From Savagea sp. (GTDB lineage Bacteria; Bacillota; Bacilli; Bacillales_A; Planococcaceae), in NCBI GenBank assembly GCA_030152585.1, contig JASLJC010000002.1, positions 1 to 17,622 of the forward strand: DNA of 17,622 bases, written 5' to 3'. The notes under the pieces are model-generated. The model had not been told where the DNA came from. It ran no database searches and worked only from the letters and a program-made list of their open reading frames with translations. This document shows, piece by piece, positions 1 through 7,721 of this stretch. The translations under genes and the position numbers were made by a program. The first letter of the stretch is position 1; the number at the start of each line of letters is the position of its first letter.

Positions 1-435
1 CATATTGAAACGTATGCACCTGATGTCGTCATTATGTTAGGGCTCGCAGGAGGGCGTTACAAAATTACACCTGAACGAATTGCCGTTAACGCAAAAGACG
101 GGGCAAAAGATAATTCAGGTTATGCGCCACAAGACGAACCGATTGAAGAAGGGGCTCCTGATGGATTGTTTGCAACCGTGCCGATTCGTTCGATGGTCGA
201 GCGTATGGTAGCGCATCAGTTACCAGCAGCTATTTCAAATACAGCAGGTACATATCTTTGTAACAATATGATGTATGTTGCACTGAATGAAGCGCGAAAG
301 AAAAACGATGTCTTTCGTGCAGGGTTTATTCATATACCAGCATCGCATGAATTAGCTATTCAGCACGGTAAAATCCCGAGTTGGTCACTAGACGATTTAA
401 CGAAAGGGATTCGTCTCTGTTTAGAGACACTATAA
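1..435 (+). CDS. pcp: Pyrrolidone-carboxylate peptidase, 3' part (5' end outside window)
   Basis: The reading frame is open from base 1 and runs to TAA at 433-435, giving 144 residues of a family usually near 215, so about 70 N-terminal residues lie upstream of the window. Pcp is a cytoplasmic cysteine peptidase (family C15) that removes N-terminal pyroglutamate from peptides. All three residues of the Glu-Cys-His site appear visible: Glu in ITPERIAVN, Cys in NTAGTYLCNN and His in GFIHIP, with the 24-residue Cys-to-His spacing expected of the family. The GLAGGR segment just before the Glu is also typical. The ATG at 34 is internal, because the upstream residues (PDVVI) already belong to the conserved core. 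The rbsK-like gene follows after 42 bases with no convincing terminator between, so the two may be co-transcribed. Confidence 0.95.
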   Translation, partial: HIETYAPDVVIMLGLAGGRYKITPERIAVNAKDGAKDNSGYAPQDEPIEEGAPDGLFATVPIRSMVERMVAHQLPAAISNTAGTYLCNNMMYVALNEARKKNDVFRAGFIHIPASHELAIQHGKIPSWSLDDLTKGIRLCLETL

Positions 436-477
436 AGGGGAAACCTTTCAAAAAAGAGTGAAAGAAGGGAAGTCTAT

Positions 478-1365
478 ATGGAGCGATTAAAAATAGCGGT
501 AATTGGAAGCGTCAATATTGACTTCGTTGTCGAGTCCTCTCGCATTCCACAAGAAGGAGAAACATTGCAAGGAGATCGTTTTTTTACGACATGTGGTGGG
601 AAAGGTGCAAACCAAGCGATTGCAGCGAGCAAACTCGGTGGAGATGTTACATTTTTTGGGGCAGTCGGTCAAGATACTTATGGAGAAATGTTAATTGAAA
701 ACTTTCAAACATATGGCGTTCAACTGGAACAAATACAAACGGTACCTTATGAAACAGGTATAGCTTTTGTTCAGCTAACAGGAGAACATAATCGTATTAC
801 AGTCGTAAGAGGAGCAAATGATGCGCTCGTTGTGCCAACAGAAGAACAACTTGCCTTATTTGATATTATAGTGATGCAATTTGAAATACCATTTTCAATC
901 ATTGAATCGGTTATAAAAAAAGCTTCGACATTAGGAAAAACAATTATTGTCGATCCTGCGCCTGCTCGACGTATTGATCCAACATTACTTGAAAAAATAA
1001 CGTATCTGTTACCGAATGAAGTAGAATATAAAGAGCTCCTCCAAACGAGCGAAACAATTGAAGAGATTACGAACCGATATCCAGAACAGCTCATTGTGAC
1101 AAGAGGAAACAAAGGAGTAAGTTATACAGATAGAGCCGGAACATTTCGAACGATACGAGCTGAACAAGTCGACGTGCAAGATACGACTGGAGCAGGGGAT
1201 ACGTTCGCAGGAGCGTTCGCTGTCGCTTTAGCAGAAGGTCAATCATTAGATGAAGCACTTCAATTTGCAAATGGTGCAGCTGCACTTGCGACGACAAAAA
1301 AAGGAGCACAAACCGGTATGCCGACTCGTATTGAACTAAAACGATGGAAAGAGGAGAAAAAATGA
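478..1365 (+). CDS. rbsK: Ribokinase-like PfkB-family sugar kinase
   Basis: A 295-residue protein of normal ribokinase length that should phosphorylate ribose to ribose-5-phosphate in the cytoplasm. Visible motifs are the N-terminal strand with the substrate-binding Asn/Asp (GSVNIDFVV, about residues 10-18), the PfkB signature 1 (CGGKGANQAIAASKLGG, about 39-55), an interior VDPAPAR segment (about 158-164), and the C-terminal signature DTTGAGDTFAG (235-245) whose GAGD Asp241 is the expected catalytic base. The ATG at 478 is preceded by AGAAGGGAAG at suitable spacing. No ribose transporter, rbsD or rbsR lies nearby, so ribose as substrate is inferred from family resemblance; another PfkB sugar or nucleoside kinase is possible. 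The stop codon overlaps the next start (ATGA at 1362-1365). Confidence 0.88.
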   Translation: MERLKIAVIGSVNIDFVVESSRIPQEGETLQGDRFFTTCGGKGANQAIAASKLGGDVTFFGAVGQDTYGEMLIENFQTYGVQLEQIQTVPYETGIAFVQLTGEHNRITVVRGANDALVVPTEEQLALFDIIVMQFEIPFSIIESVIKKASTLGKTIIVDPAPARRIDPTLLEKITYLLPNEVEYKELLQTSETIEEITNRYPEQLIVTRGNKGVSYTDRAGTFRTIRAEQVDVQDTTGAGDTFAGAFAVALAEGQSLDEALQFANGAAALATTKKGAQTGMPTRIELKRWKEEKK

Positions 1366-1805
1366 ACATATCAATTGAAGTAGCAGAAACGTATAATCGC
1401 GACACATTACAGCAAGAAGCGAGTGTTTATGTAACAGGAGAACATCCCCTTTTATTATTTACAAGTGAAACAATCGGTGTCGATTTAAAAAATTGGAGTG
1501 ATCGACTATTGCAATTGATTGTTGGAGAAGAACAGCAAACATTTGAAACGTCGGACGGACGTTTCGAACTACGCTTACAACGTGAAGACGATCAACTAAC
1601 GATTACGGGACGGAACGATTTTTTAGAAAGGGATGAATGGGCGTTTGATGTCGACTTTTTCACATTTATCGAAGCATTTACGATTGCTGCGACACGTTTT
1701 GTCAATTTAGTCGTCGAAGTAGATGAACGAGCGCAAAATGATTCATCATTTGAAGAGCTAGTTCAATATTTATTTTTATTAGGTCAAACAGTTGATGGAT
1801 TTTAA
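1362..1805 (+). CDS. Unrecognised acidic 147-residue protein coupled to the ribokinase gene
   Basis: I do not recognise this protein. The start at 1362 is chosen over an in-frame ATG at 1344 because GAGGAG lies just before it and it forms an ATGA overlap with the kinase stop, a usual mark of translational coupling. The product is soluble, acidic, with no signal peptide or membrane segment. It alternates short beta-like stretches (SVYVTGEHPLLLF, GRFELRLQRE, QLTITGRN) with a C-terminal amphipathic helical part (FFTFIEAFTIAATRFVNLVV). The order, a DxxxWxDRLLQL helix followed by strands and a final helix, loosely recalls small WapI/DUF6228-type proteins, but this is only an impression. A bidirectional terminator follows, so this is the last gene of the pcp-side unit. 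Confidence 0.8.
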   Translation: MNISIEVAETYNRDTLQQEASVYVTGEHPLLLFTSETIGVDLKNWSDRLLQLIVGEEQQTFETSDGRFELRLQREDDQLTITGRNDFLERDEWAFDVDFFTFIEAFTIAATRFVNLVVEVDERAQNDSSFEELVQYLFLLGQTVDGF

Positions 1806-1838
1806 TGTTTGTATAAAATCAAATACCGAACAAGACAA

Positions 1839-1869
1839 AAAAGATACGAATATCGATTTCGTATCTTTT
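1839..1869. terminator. Bidirectional hairpin terminator between convergent genes
   Basis: A perfect 12-bp stem (AAAAGATACGAA at 1839-1850 with TTCGTATCTTTT at 1858-1869) closes a 7-base loop. A-runs on the left and T-runs on the right give a U-tail for transcripts arriving from either side. The remaining spacer to 1981 shows no gene or clear site. Confidence 0.8.
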
Positions 1870-1981
1870 GGTCGTTCGTGTATAAGGTATATGTGAGAAA
1901 AGTGTACATCATATAAGTAATACATAGTGAAGAGCATCTTCTTTATCAATCTTTAAATGGCGGATATTCTATAAGAAACGA

Positions 1982-2734
1982 TTAACGTTGCACGATAAAC
2001 GCAGCATGCCGGCCACAGCTTTTTTCTTCGCGGTAAGAAAAACTATCGTTCGATAGGAAAGTACAAGTCGTATCGAATGTAACGTTACGAGATGGAATTC
2101 CTAGAAATTCAATTTGGCGTTGAATGACGCGTTTCGTATCGATATGCCATTTGTTCGTTTCTTCTCTATACGTGATCGCATCGTTTGCGTAGCCGAGCGC
2201 ATTGAACAGTTCATAGACGTCGCGGTCGACTTCAAATTTTTCTTGACTGATCGAAAAGCCGACGTAGAGATGAAAGTCTTCGATTGCTACTTTTTCGTGA
2301 TGGACGATTGTCTCAAATGTTTTCGGAACGATTTCTTTGACTGTTCCTTGCCACCCAGAATGAATGACACCGACAATTTTGGCTTTTTCATTATAAAAAA
2401 TAATCGGGACGCAATCGGCGACCATCGTTACGAGTACGATGTTTGATTCGGTTGTATAAAGGGCATCTACATCGTATATCGCATCATCTAAAAGACGAGT
2501 CCCTCGTCCTTTATCCTGCGCGGTTACTTTATGAATGTTAGCGCTATGTGTCTGTTGTGCAAAAACGAAGTCGTCTAATAGATACCCGATCGTTTCAGCT
2601 AACGTTTTTCGATTTTGAATAACGTCACGGCGTACATGTCCTGTATGAAGTGACATTGAAAATTGTGAAGGCTTCTCGTTATTTTTGAGCGTAACGCCCG
2701 CTACGATAGAATCATTTTTTAACAATTGAATCAT
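1982..2734 (-). CDS. pgeF: PgeF / YfiH / YlmD family zinc protein (multicopper polyphenol oxidase-like, LACC1 fold)
   Basis: A 250-residue cytoplasmic protein of the YfiH/DUF152/LACC1 family. The zinc triad is visible: His63 in QQTHSANI, Cys108 in VADCVPI and His125 in VIHSGWQGT, with the family's C-terminal CGRHAAF. Members were called laccases; later work on the family assigns purine nucleoside phosphorylase/deaminase activity and, for E. coli YfiH, a cytoplasmic role removing misincorporated residues from peptidoglycan precursors. The start at 2734 is supported by AAAAAAGGTGAAC just upstream on the minus strand. In many Bacillales the homologue (ylmD) sits beside ylmE and sepF in the cell-division cluster; here it stands alone between a terminator and the divergent glycerol operon. 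The exact substrate cannot be read from sequence. Confidence 0.9.
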   Translation of the reverse strand: MIQLLKNDSIVAGVTLKNNEKPSQFSMSLHTGHVRRDVIQNRKTLAETIGYLLDDFVFAQQTHSANIHKVTAQDKGRGTRLLDDAIYDVDALYTTESNIVLVTMVADCVPIIFYNEKAKIVGVIHSGWQGTVKEIVPKTFETIVHHEKVAIEDFHLYVGFSISQEKFEVDRDVYELFNALGYANDAITYREETNKWHIDTKRVIQRQIEFLGIPSRNVTFDTTCTFLSNDSFSYREEKSCGRHAAFIVQR

Positions 2735-2805
2735 AAGTTCACCTTTTTTATTTTATCATAACGAAAAAATGAAAAAAGTGCGATAAAGTTGTTTTGGAAA
2801 TGAGG

Positions 2806-2835
2806 TTGTACCGAGGGTGTCCATTATGTTACAAT
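2806..2835 (+). promoter_or_regulatory. Candidate sigma-A promoter of the glycerol operon
   Basis: TACAAT at 2830-2835 is a good -10 box. The only -35 at workable distance is TTGTAC at 2806-2811 with an 18-base spacer, which is weak. A start near 2842 would give a leader of about 100 bases containing the terminator described next. I do not see a convincing catabolite-repression (cre) site. Confidence 0.5.
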
Positions 2836-2870
2836 AACGTTAAGTTAATAAAGTAACGGTTTGAGTATGG

Positions 2871-2923
2871 AGAGACCTTTGAAAAGGGACGGAATTGTCC
2901 TTCTTTTCAAGGTCTCTTTTTTT
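2871..2923 (+). terminator. Leader terminator of the glp operon, probable GlpP antitermination target
   Basis: The leader contains a long imperfect hairpin: AGAGACCTTTGAAAAG (2871-2886) pairs with CTTTTCAAGGTCTCT (2903-2917) apart from one bulged T, and the inner GGAC/GTCC (2887-2890 with 2897-2900) extends it around a GGAATT loop. A run of seven T follows (2917-2923), then the glpD ribosome site. In Bacillus subtilis, GlpP bound to glycerol-3-phosphate lets polymerase pass such a terminator in front of glpD. The position, and the presence of glpP in this operon, make the same control likely here. Hairpin and T-run are seen; GlpP dependence is inferred. Confidence 0.88.
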
Positions 2924-2945
2924 ATATAAAAAAGGAGAGAATACT

Positions 2946-4592
2946 ATGACATTCAATTATGAAACACGTCAAGACGCATTACGCCAAATGGAAGAACAAC
3001 CTCTTGAAGTACTTGTCATCGGCGGTGGAATTACAGGTTCAGGTATTAGCTTAGACGCAGCGGCACGGGGAATGCGAGTCGGGTTAATCGAAATGGAAGA
3101 TTTTGCTCATGGTACGAGTAGTCGTTCAACGAAATTAGTTCACGGTGGTCTTCGTTATTTAAAACAATTTGAAATTAAAGAAGTAGCCGAACTTGGACGA
3201 GAACGTGCGGTCGTTTATGAAAATGGACCTCACATTACAACACCTGTACAAATGCTTTTACCATTTTATGAAGGTGGAACATTCGGTTACTATACGACTG
3301 CTCTCGGTTTAACGATGTATGACACGTTAGCACAAGTGAAAAAGTCAGAACGTCGAACGATGTTATCGAATGAAGAAGTATTAGCGAAAGCACCGATTTT
3401 AAAATCAGATGGTTTAAAAGGTGGCGGTCTTTATGTTGAATACCGTACAGATGACGCACGTTTAACGATTGAAGTTGTGAAAAAAGCACAACAATACGGT
3501 GCACTCATTGCAAATTATGCAAAAGGAGAACGTCTTTTATACAACGAAGCCGGTCGAATTATCGGAGTAGAAGTACGTGATCGAATGACCGACGAAACGT
3601 ATAATATTTACGCTAAAGCAGTCGTAAACGCAGCAGGTCCTTGGGTAGATGACGTTCGAGAGATGGATCATTCGAAACATGGTAAACATTTACAATTATC
3701 GAAAGGTGTTCATTTAGTATTTGATTATGCTGATTTTCCGCTCGATCAAGCTGTCTATTTCGATACACCTGATGGGCGAATGGTTTTCGCTATCCCACGT
3801 GCAGGGAAAACATACGTCGGTACGACCGATACGTTTTATGAAGGAGATCCGAAACAGATGACGGTGACGAAAGAAGATCGTGCATACATTTTAAAAGCGA
3901 TTCGATATATTTTCCCATCCGTTGAAGTTGATGAAACGAAAATTGAATCGAGTTGGGCAGGAGTTCGTCCACTCATTCATGAAGAAGGAAAAAATCCATC
4001 TGAAATTTCTCGGAAAGATGAAGTATGGGAGTCAAAATCTGGATTGTTAACGATTGCGGGTGGAAAATTAACAGGATATCGTAAAATGGCTGAAACGATT
4101 GTCGATCGTATCGTGAAACGTTTCAAAGAAGAAGGAACTATCGCTTACGGTAAAAGTCCGACGAAACATTTAGTGCTTTCTGGTGGAGATGTAGGTGGGT
4201 CAGATGCCTTCTTACAATACATTACCCGTGAAGCGAAACAATTAGAGAAAGCCGGATTTACAGAAGATGAAGCGACGATGCTCGTTGAAATGTACGGAAG
4301 TAACGCACCGAAAATGGCTCAATATATTCAAGAAAACGAAACGGATATTCCTGATGTACTATATGCTCAATTAATGTATAGTATCAACGAAGAAATGGTA
4401 ATGACACCGACAGACTTTTTTGCACGTCGAACAGGTGATTTATTGTTCCGTTATGAAATTGTAGATGAGTGGAAAGAAGCAGTGATAGAAGAAATGCGTC
4501 GCGTGTTGAATTGGAACGACGAACAGACGAAAGCGTACCGTGACCGTTTAATATTAGAAATGGACCGTGCACGTCACGCCGTAGAAGAGTAG
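2946..4592 (+). CDS. glpD: Aerobic glycerol-3-phosphate dehydrogenase (FAD-dependent, GlpD)
   Basis: A 548-residue membrane-associated flavoprotein oxidising sn-glycerol-3-phosphate to dihydroxyacetone phosphate and passing electrons to quinone. The N-terminal FAD dinucleotide-binding motif is VLVIGGGITGSGI (about residues 22-34), followed by the family signature FAHGTSSRSTKLVHGGLRYL (53-72). Later family segments include NAAGPWVDD, GTTDTFYEGDP, SSWAGVRPL and the GGKLTGYRKMAE loop, ending in a C-terminal helical domain with DFFARRTGDL. The start at 2946 is chosen because AAAGGAGAGA lies at ideal distance; an upstream TTG at 2895 lies inside the leader hairpin and is implausible. It is first in the operon, seven bases before glpP. 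Confidence 0.97.
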   Translation: MTFNYETRQDALRQMEEQPLEVLVIGGGITGSGISLDAAARGMRVGLIEMEDFAHGTSSRSTKLVHGGLRYLKQFEIKEVAELGRERAVVYENGPHITTPVQMLLPFYEGGTFGYYTTALGLTMYDTLAQVKKSERRTMLSNEEVLAKAPILKSDGLKGGGLYVEYRTDDARLTIEVVKKAQQYGALIANYAKGERLLYNEAGRIIGVEVRDRMTDETYNIYAKAVVNAAGPWVDDVREMDHSKHGKHLQLSKGVHLVFDYADFPLDQAVYFDTPDGRMVFAIPRAGKTYVGTTDTFYEGDPKQMTVTKEDRAYILKAIRYIFPSVEVDETKIESSWAGVRPLIHEEGKNPSEISRKDEVWESKSGLLTIAGGKLTGYRKMAETIVDRIVKRFKEEGTIAYGKSPTKHLVLSGGDVGGSDAFLQYITREAKQLEKAGFTEDEATMLVEMYGSNAPKMAQYIQENETDIPDVLYAQLMYSINEEMVMTPTDFFARRTGDLLFRYEIVDEWKEAVIEEMRRVLNWNDEQTKAYRDRLILEMDRARHAVEE

Positions 4593-4599
4593 GGATGAT

Positions 4600-5148
4600 A
4601 TGACGCTTGAAGGCCAAACGATTTTACCAGCAGTACGTCAATTTCAACAACTCGAAAAAGTGTTAAAAAGTCATTACGATACGTTCGTCTTGTTAGACGT
4701 ACATTTAAGTCAACTCATGCGCATTCGAAAAGAAGCGCACAAACATAATAAAAAAATTATTATTCATGCTGATCTCATTCACGGTTTAAAAACAGATGAC
4801 TTCGCGGCGGACTTTTTATGTCATGATGTCCGCCCCGATGGCATCGTTTCTACGCGAGCGAATATTTTGATGAAGGCGAAAAAGAAAAAGATTATCGCTA
4901 TTCAACGTATGTTTTTACTCGATTCATTAGCACTTGAAAAAAGTTACGCGTTAGTAGAAAAAATAAAGCCAGACTATATTGAAGTATTACCGGGTATTAT
5001 ACCGACGATGGTTGAACGTGTTCGTAAACAAACGAAGATTCCGGTAATAAGTGGTGGATTAATCGAAACAACAGCACAAGTTGAAAGCGCATTAAAAGCA
5101 GGTGCCGTTGCGATTACAACATCTAACGAGAAATTATGGAATCGCTAA
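4600..5148 (+). CDS. glpP: Glycerol uptake operon antiterminator GlpP
   Basis: A 182-residue protein, close to the usual 185-192. GlpP is a TIM-barrel-like RNA-binding regulator that, with glycerol-3-phosphate, prevents termination in glp leaders. Conserved stretches include IIIHADLIHGL (53-63), RMFLLDS (103-109), IEVLPGIIP (127-135), PVISGGLI (148-155) and TTSNEKLW (173-180); the SGGLI and TSN segments resemble phosphate-binding turns. The start follows the glpD stop by seven bases with a modest AGGGATGAT signal, so translation may depend partly on coupling. In B. subtilis glpP heads a glpPFK cluster with its own promoter. Here it is second in a single D-P-F-K unit, so its production depends on passing the leader terminator it controls. 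Confidence 0.96.
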   Translation: MTLEGQTILPAVRQFQQLEKVLKSHYDTFVLLDVHLSQLMRIRKEAHKHNKKIIIHADLIHGLKTDDFAADFLCHDVRPDGIVSTRANILMKAKKKKIIAIQRMFLLDSLALEKSYALVEKIKPDYIEVLPGIIPTMVERVRKQTKIPVISGGLIETTAQVESALKAGAVAITTSNEKLWNR

Positions 5149-5164
5149 CAAAGGAGGAAGTAAA

Positions 5165-5983
5165 ATGACAGGGTTTTTTGGAGAATTTATCGGTACGATG
5201 GTGTTAATCATTTTAGGTGTCGGTGTCGTAGCCGGCGTCACATTAAATAAAACGAAATCATTCGCTTCAGGATGGATCGTCATTACATTAGCATGGGGGC
5301 TCGGTGTGACGTTTGGTATTTATGCGTCTGCTCCGTTTAGTGCATCTCATTTAAATCCGGCTGTAACGCTCGGAATGGCATCGATTGGAGAGTTTCCAAC
5401 GAATGAAATATTACCTTATATCGCCGGACAAATGCTCGGAGCAATCGTCGGTGCATCGATCGTGTTTTTTGCATATTTACCACACTTTTATGATACAGAT
5501 AATCCGACGACAAAATTAGGTGTTTTCGGTACGATACCTGAAATACGTTCACCGATTGCGAACGTTGTGACAGAAATAATCGGAACATTTCTGTTAGTAC
5601 TTGCGATTTTATTTATCGGTGCAAATGAATTTGCAGATGGATTAAATCCATTTATTATAGGATTATTAATCGTTGCAATCGGACTTTCTCTCGGTGGGCC
5701 GACAGGATATGCAATTAATCCAGCGCGTGATTTAGGTCCACGTATTGCGCACTTTATTTTACCGATTCCAGGAAAAGGTTCTTCTGATTGGTCGTATGCA
5801 CCGGTTCCAATTATCGGTCCAGTAATTGGTGGTGTCTTTGGGGCACTATTTTATAAACAATTATTTTTACAACAATCGACGATTTATTTTTGGCTACTTG
5901 CAGCAGTAATCGTCGGACTATTCGTTGCAGCGATGTTGGAAATGAAAAAAACATTTAATATTGCAAAGGGGCGATCATTATGA
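5165..5983 (+). CDS. glpF: Glycerol uptake facilitator GlpF (aquaglyceroporin)
   Basis: A 272-residue integral membrane channel of the MIP family with six membrane helices and two half-helices. Both NPA boxes are intact: HLNPAVTLG (NPA at 64-66) and YAINPARDLGPR (NPA at 185-187). The Asp after the second box (NPARD) marks a glycerol facilitator rather than a water-only aquaporin. It lets glycerol cross the cytoplasmic membrane by facilitated diffusion so that GlpK can trap it. The start at 5165 is chosen for the strong AGGAGG at 5152-5157; the longer frame from 5102 would overlap the end of glpP. The stop overlaps the glpK start (ATGA at 5980-5983). Confidence 0.97.
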   Translation: MTGFFGEFIGTMVLIILGVGVVAGVTLNKTKSFASGWIVITLAWGLGVTFGIYASAPFSASHLNPAVTLGMASIGEFPTNEILPYIAGQMLGAIVGASIVFFAYLPHFYDTDNPTTKLGVFGTIPEIRSPIANVVTEIIGTFLLVLAILFIGANEFADGLNPFIIGLLIVAIGLSLGGPTGYAINPARDLGPRIAHFILPIPGKGSSDWSYAPVPIIGPVIGGVFGALFYKQLFLQQSTIYFWLLAAVIVGLFVAAMLEMKKTFNIAKGRSL

Positions 5984-7479
5984 AAGAACAATATATTTTA
6001 TCATTAGATCAAGGAACGACGAGTACACGTGCGATTTTATTTAACAAAAAAGGAGAAAATTATTTTTCTTCACAACAAGAATTTAATCAATATTTTCCGA
6101 ATCCTGGATGGGTCGAACACGATGCGAACGAAATTTGGAGTTCAGTTCTCGGGGTTATCGCAGGCGTATTAACGAAAAAAAGTATCCAACCTGATCAAAT
6201 TGCAGCGATTGGCATTACGAATCAACGGGAAACGACCGTCGTTTGGGATAAAGAAACAGGAGAACCGATCTACAATGCAATCGTTTGGCAGTCGCGTCAG
6301 ACAGAAGATATTTGTCAAACGTTAAAAGAAAAAGGTTACGAAGATTTATTCCGCGACCGTACAGGGTTACTCATTGATCCGTATTTTTCAGGAACGAAAG
6401 TAAAATGGATTTTAGATAATGTTGAAGGTGCACGTGAGAAAGCAGAAAAAGGACAGCTCTTATTCGGAACAATTGATACGTGGCTCATTTGGAAATTATC
6501 TGGCGGGCAAGCGCACGTTACCGATTATACGAACGCATCGCGTACGTTAATGTATAATATTTACGATTTGAAATGGGATGAACAATTACTCGACATTTTA
6601 GGAGTCCCTGCTTCAATGTTACCTGACGTTCGACCATCTTCAGAAGTGTATACACACACGGCGCATGAACATTTCTTCGGTCATGAAATTCCGATATCGG
6701 GTGTTGCAGGTGATCAACAAGCGGCATTGTTTGGGCAAGCATGTATCGAAGAAGGTATGGTGAAAAACACATACGGAACAGGTTGTTTCATGTTAATGAA
6801 TACAGGTGAAAAAGCAGTGAAATCGGATAATGGTTTATTAACGACGATTGCTTGGGGACTCGATGGAAAAGTATCTTATGCATTAGAAGGAAGTATTTTC
6901 GTTGCAGGAAGTGCGATTCAGTGGCTCCGTGACGGACTTCGAATGTTCCGTTATTCACCGGAAAGTGAAGAGTACGCACGTCGCGTACCATCGACAGACG
7001 GCGTATATGTCGTACCAGCTTTCGTCGGACTCGGTGCACCGTATTGGGAAAGTGAAGCACGCGGTGCAATATTCGGATTAACGCGCGGAACGACGAAAGA
7101 ACATTTCATTCGTGCAACGTTAGAATCACTCGCTTATCAAACGAAAGACGTATTAGATGCGATGGAAAAAGATTCCGGTATTTCGCTTAAAAAGTTGCGT
7201 GTCGATGGAGGAGCTGTTGCAAATAATTTATTAATGCAGTTCCAAAGCGACTTATTACAAGTCCCAGTCGACCGTCCCGTCATTAACGAAACGACAGCGC
7301 TCGGCGCAGCGTATTTAGCAGGACTTGCTGTCGGGTATTGGAAAAATATCGATGAAATTGCAGCGCATTGGCAAATCGATCAAACGTTTGAGCCGACGAT
7401 GGAAGAGCAAGAACGAGATGTTTTATATGACGGTTGGCAAAACGCAATCGATGCGACGATTCGCTATTCGAAAAAATAA
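5980..7479 (+). CDS. glpK: Glycerol kinase GlpK
   Basis: A 499-residue FGGY kinase of standard length converting glycerol and ATP to glycerol-3-phosphate, the GlpD substrate and GlpP co-inducer. The ATP-site motif LSLDQGTTSTRAI opens the protein, followed by NPGWVEHDANEIW, the glycerol-contact stretch TNQRETTVVWD (80-90), GDQQAALFGQ (244-253) and the C-terminal signature VDGGAVANNLLMQFQSDLL. His231 in HEHFFG aligns with the histidine phosphorylated by HPr in Firmicute glycerol kinases, so activation by the phosphotransferase system, and hence slowing of glycerol use when better sugars are taken up, is likely. AAAGGGG lies upstream and the start overlaps the glpF stop. It is the last gene of the operon. 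Confidence 0.97.
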   Translation: MKEQYILSLDQGTTSTRAILFNKKGENYFSSQQEFNQYFPNPGWVEHDANEIWSSVLGVIAGVLTKKSIQPDQIAAIGITNQRETTVVWDKETGEPIYNAIVWQSRQTEDICQTLKEKGYEDLFRDRTGLLIDPYFSGTKVKWILDNVEGAREKAEKGQLLFGTIDTWLIWKLSGGQAHVTDYTNASRTLMYNIYDLKWDEQLLDILGVPASMLPDVRPSSEVYTHTAHEHFFGHEIPISGVAGDQQAALFGQACIEEGMVKNTYGTGCFMLMNTGEKAVKSDNGLLTTIAWGLDGKVSYALEGSIFVAGSAIQWLRDGLRMFRYSPESEEYARRVPSTDGVYVVPAFVGLGAPYWESEARGAIFGLTRGTTKEHFIRATLESLAYQTKDVLDAMEKDSGISLKKLRVDGGAVANNLLMQFQSDLLQVPVDRPVINETTALGAAYLAGLAVGYWKNIDEIAAHWQIDQTFEPTMEEQERDVLYDGWQNAIDATIRYSKK

Positions 7480-7484
7480 AAAGA

Positions 7485-7517
7485 AGTTGGAGCCGTTTGA
7501 TACGGCTTCAACTTTTT
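7485..7517 (+). terminator. Terminator of the glycerol operon
   Basis: A 12-bp stem (AGTTGGAGCCGT at 7485-7496 with ACGGCTTCAACT at 7502-7513, one G-T pair) encloses a 5-base loop and ends in five T, a few bases after the glpK stop. Confidence 0.88.
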
Positions 7518-7638
7518 CGTCGTTAGAAATTGGAGTTCTATGTCAGAAAATAGCTATATTTTTTACTAAAAGATAGAATGTGAAGTCATTTTTATGAAAG
7601 GATTTCCTTATAATGATTGAAATAGAATCGATATACGA

Positions 7639-7700
7639 TTGATGAAAAGGGTCAGACGTATGCTATACTAACTATAAAATATGGAACGTGTCATACGTTC
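7639..7700 (+). promoter_or_regulatory. Candidate promoter and inverted repeat upstream of the AAA ATPase gene
   Basis: TATACT at 7664-7669 is preceded by TGC, making an extended -10 box; TTGATG at 7639-7644 is a -35 candidate with a long 19-base spacer. Just downstream of the expected start lies GAACGT-GTCAT-ACGTTC (7684-7700), a perfect 6-bp inverted repeat with a 5-base centre, before AAAGGGG at 7705-7711. A second weaker repeat, AATCG-ATATA-CGATT, covers 7626-7640. The positions would suit a repressor site, but no regulator is identifiable. Spacing rules out a standard LexA box. Confidence 0.45.
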
Positions 7701-7721
7701 TACTAAAGGGGTATTAACGTC

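Noticed and set aside
434..448. AAAGG-N5-CCTTT hairpin after pcp as a terminator
   Set aside because: The stem is only 5 bp and is followed by A residues rather than T.
2114..2446. 110-codon plus-strand open frame
   Set aside because: It is antisense to the well-supported pgeF gene, with no ribosome site and no recognisable domain.
2836..2870. CcpA (cre) site near the glp promoter
   Set aside because: The best alignment around 2851-2865 misses several core positions of the cre consensus.
7684..7700. Possible LexA (SOS) box from GAAC...GTTC halves
   Set aside because: The GAAC and GTTC halves are 9 bases apart; the Bacillus LexA site needs 4.
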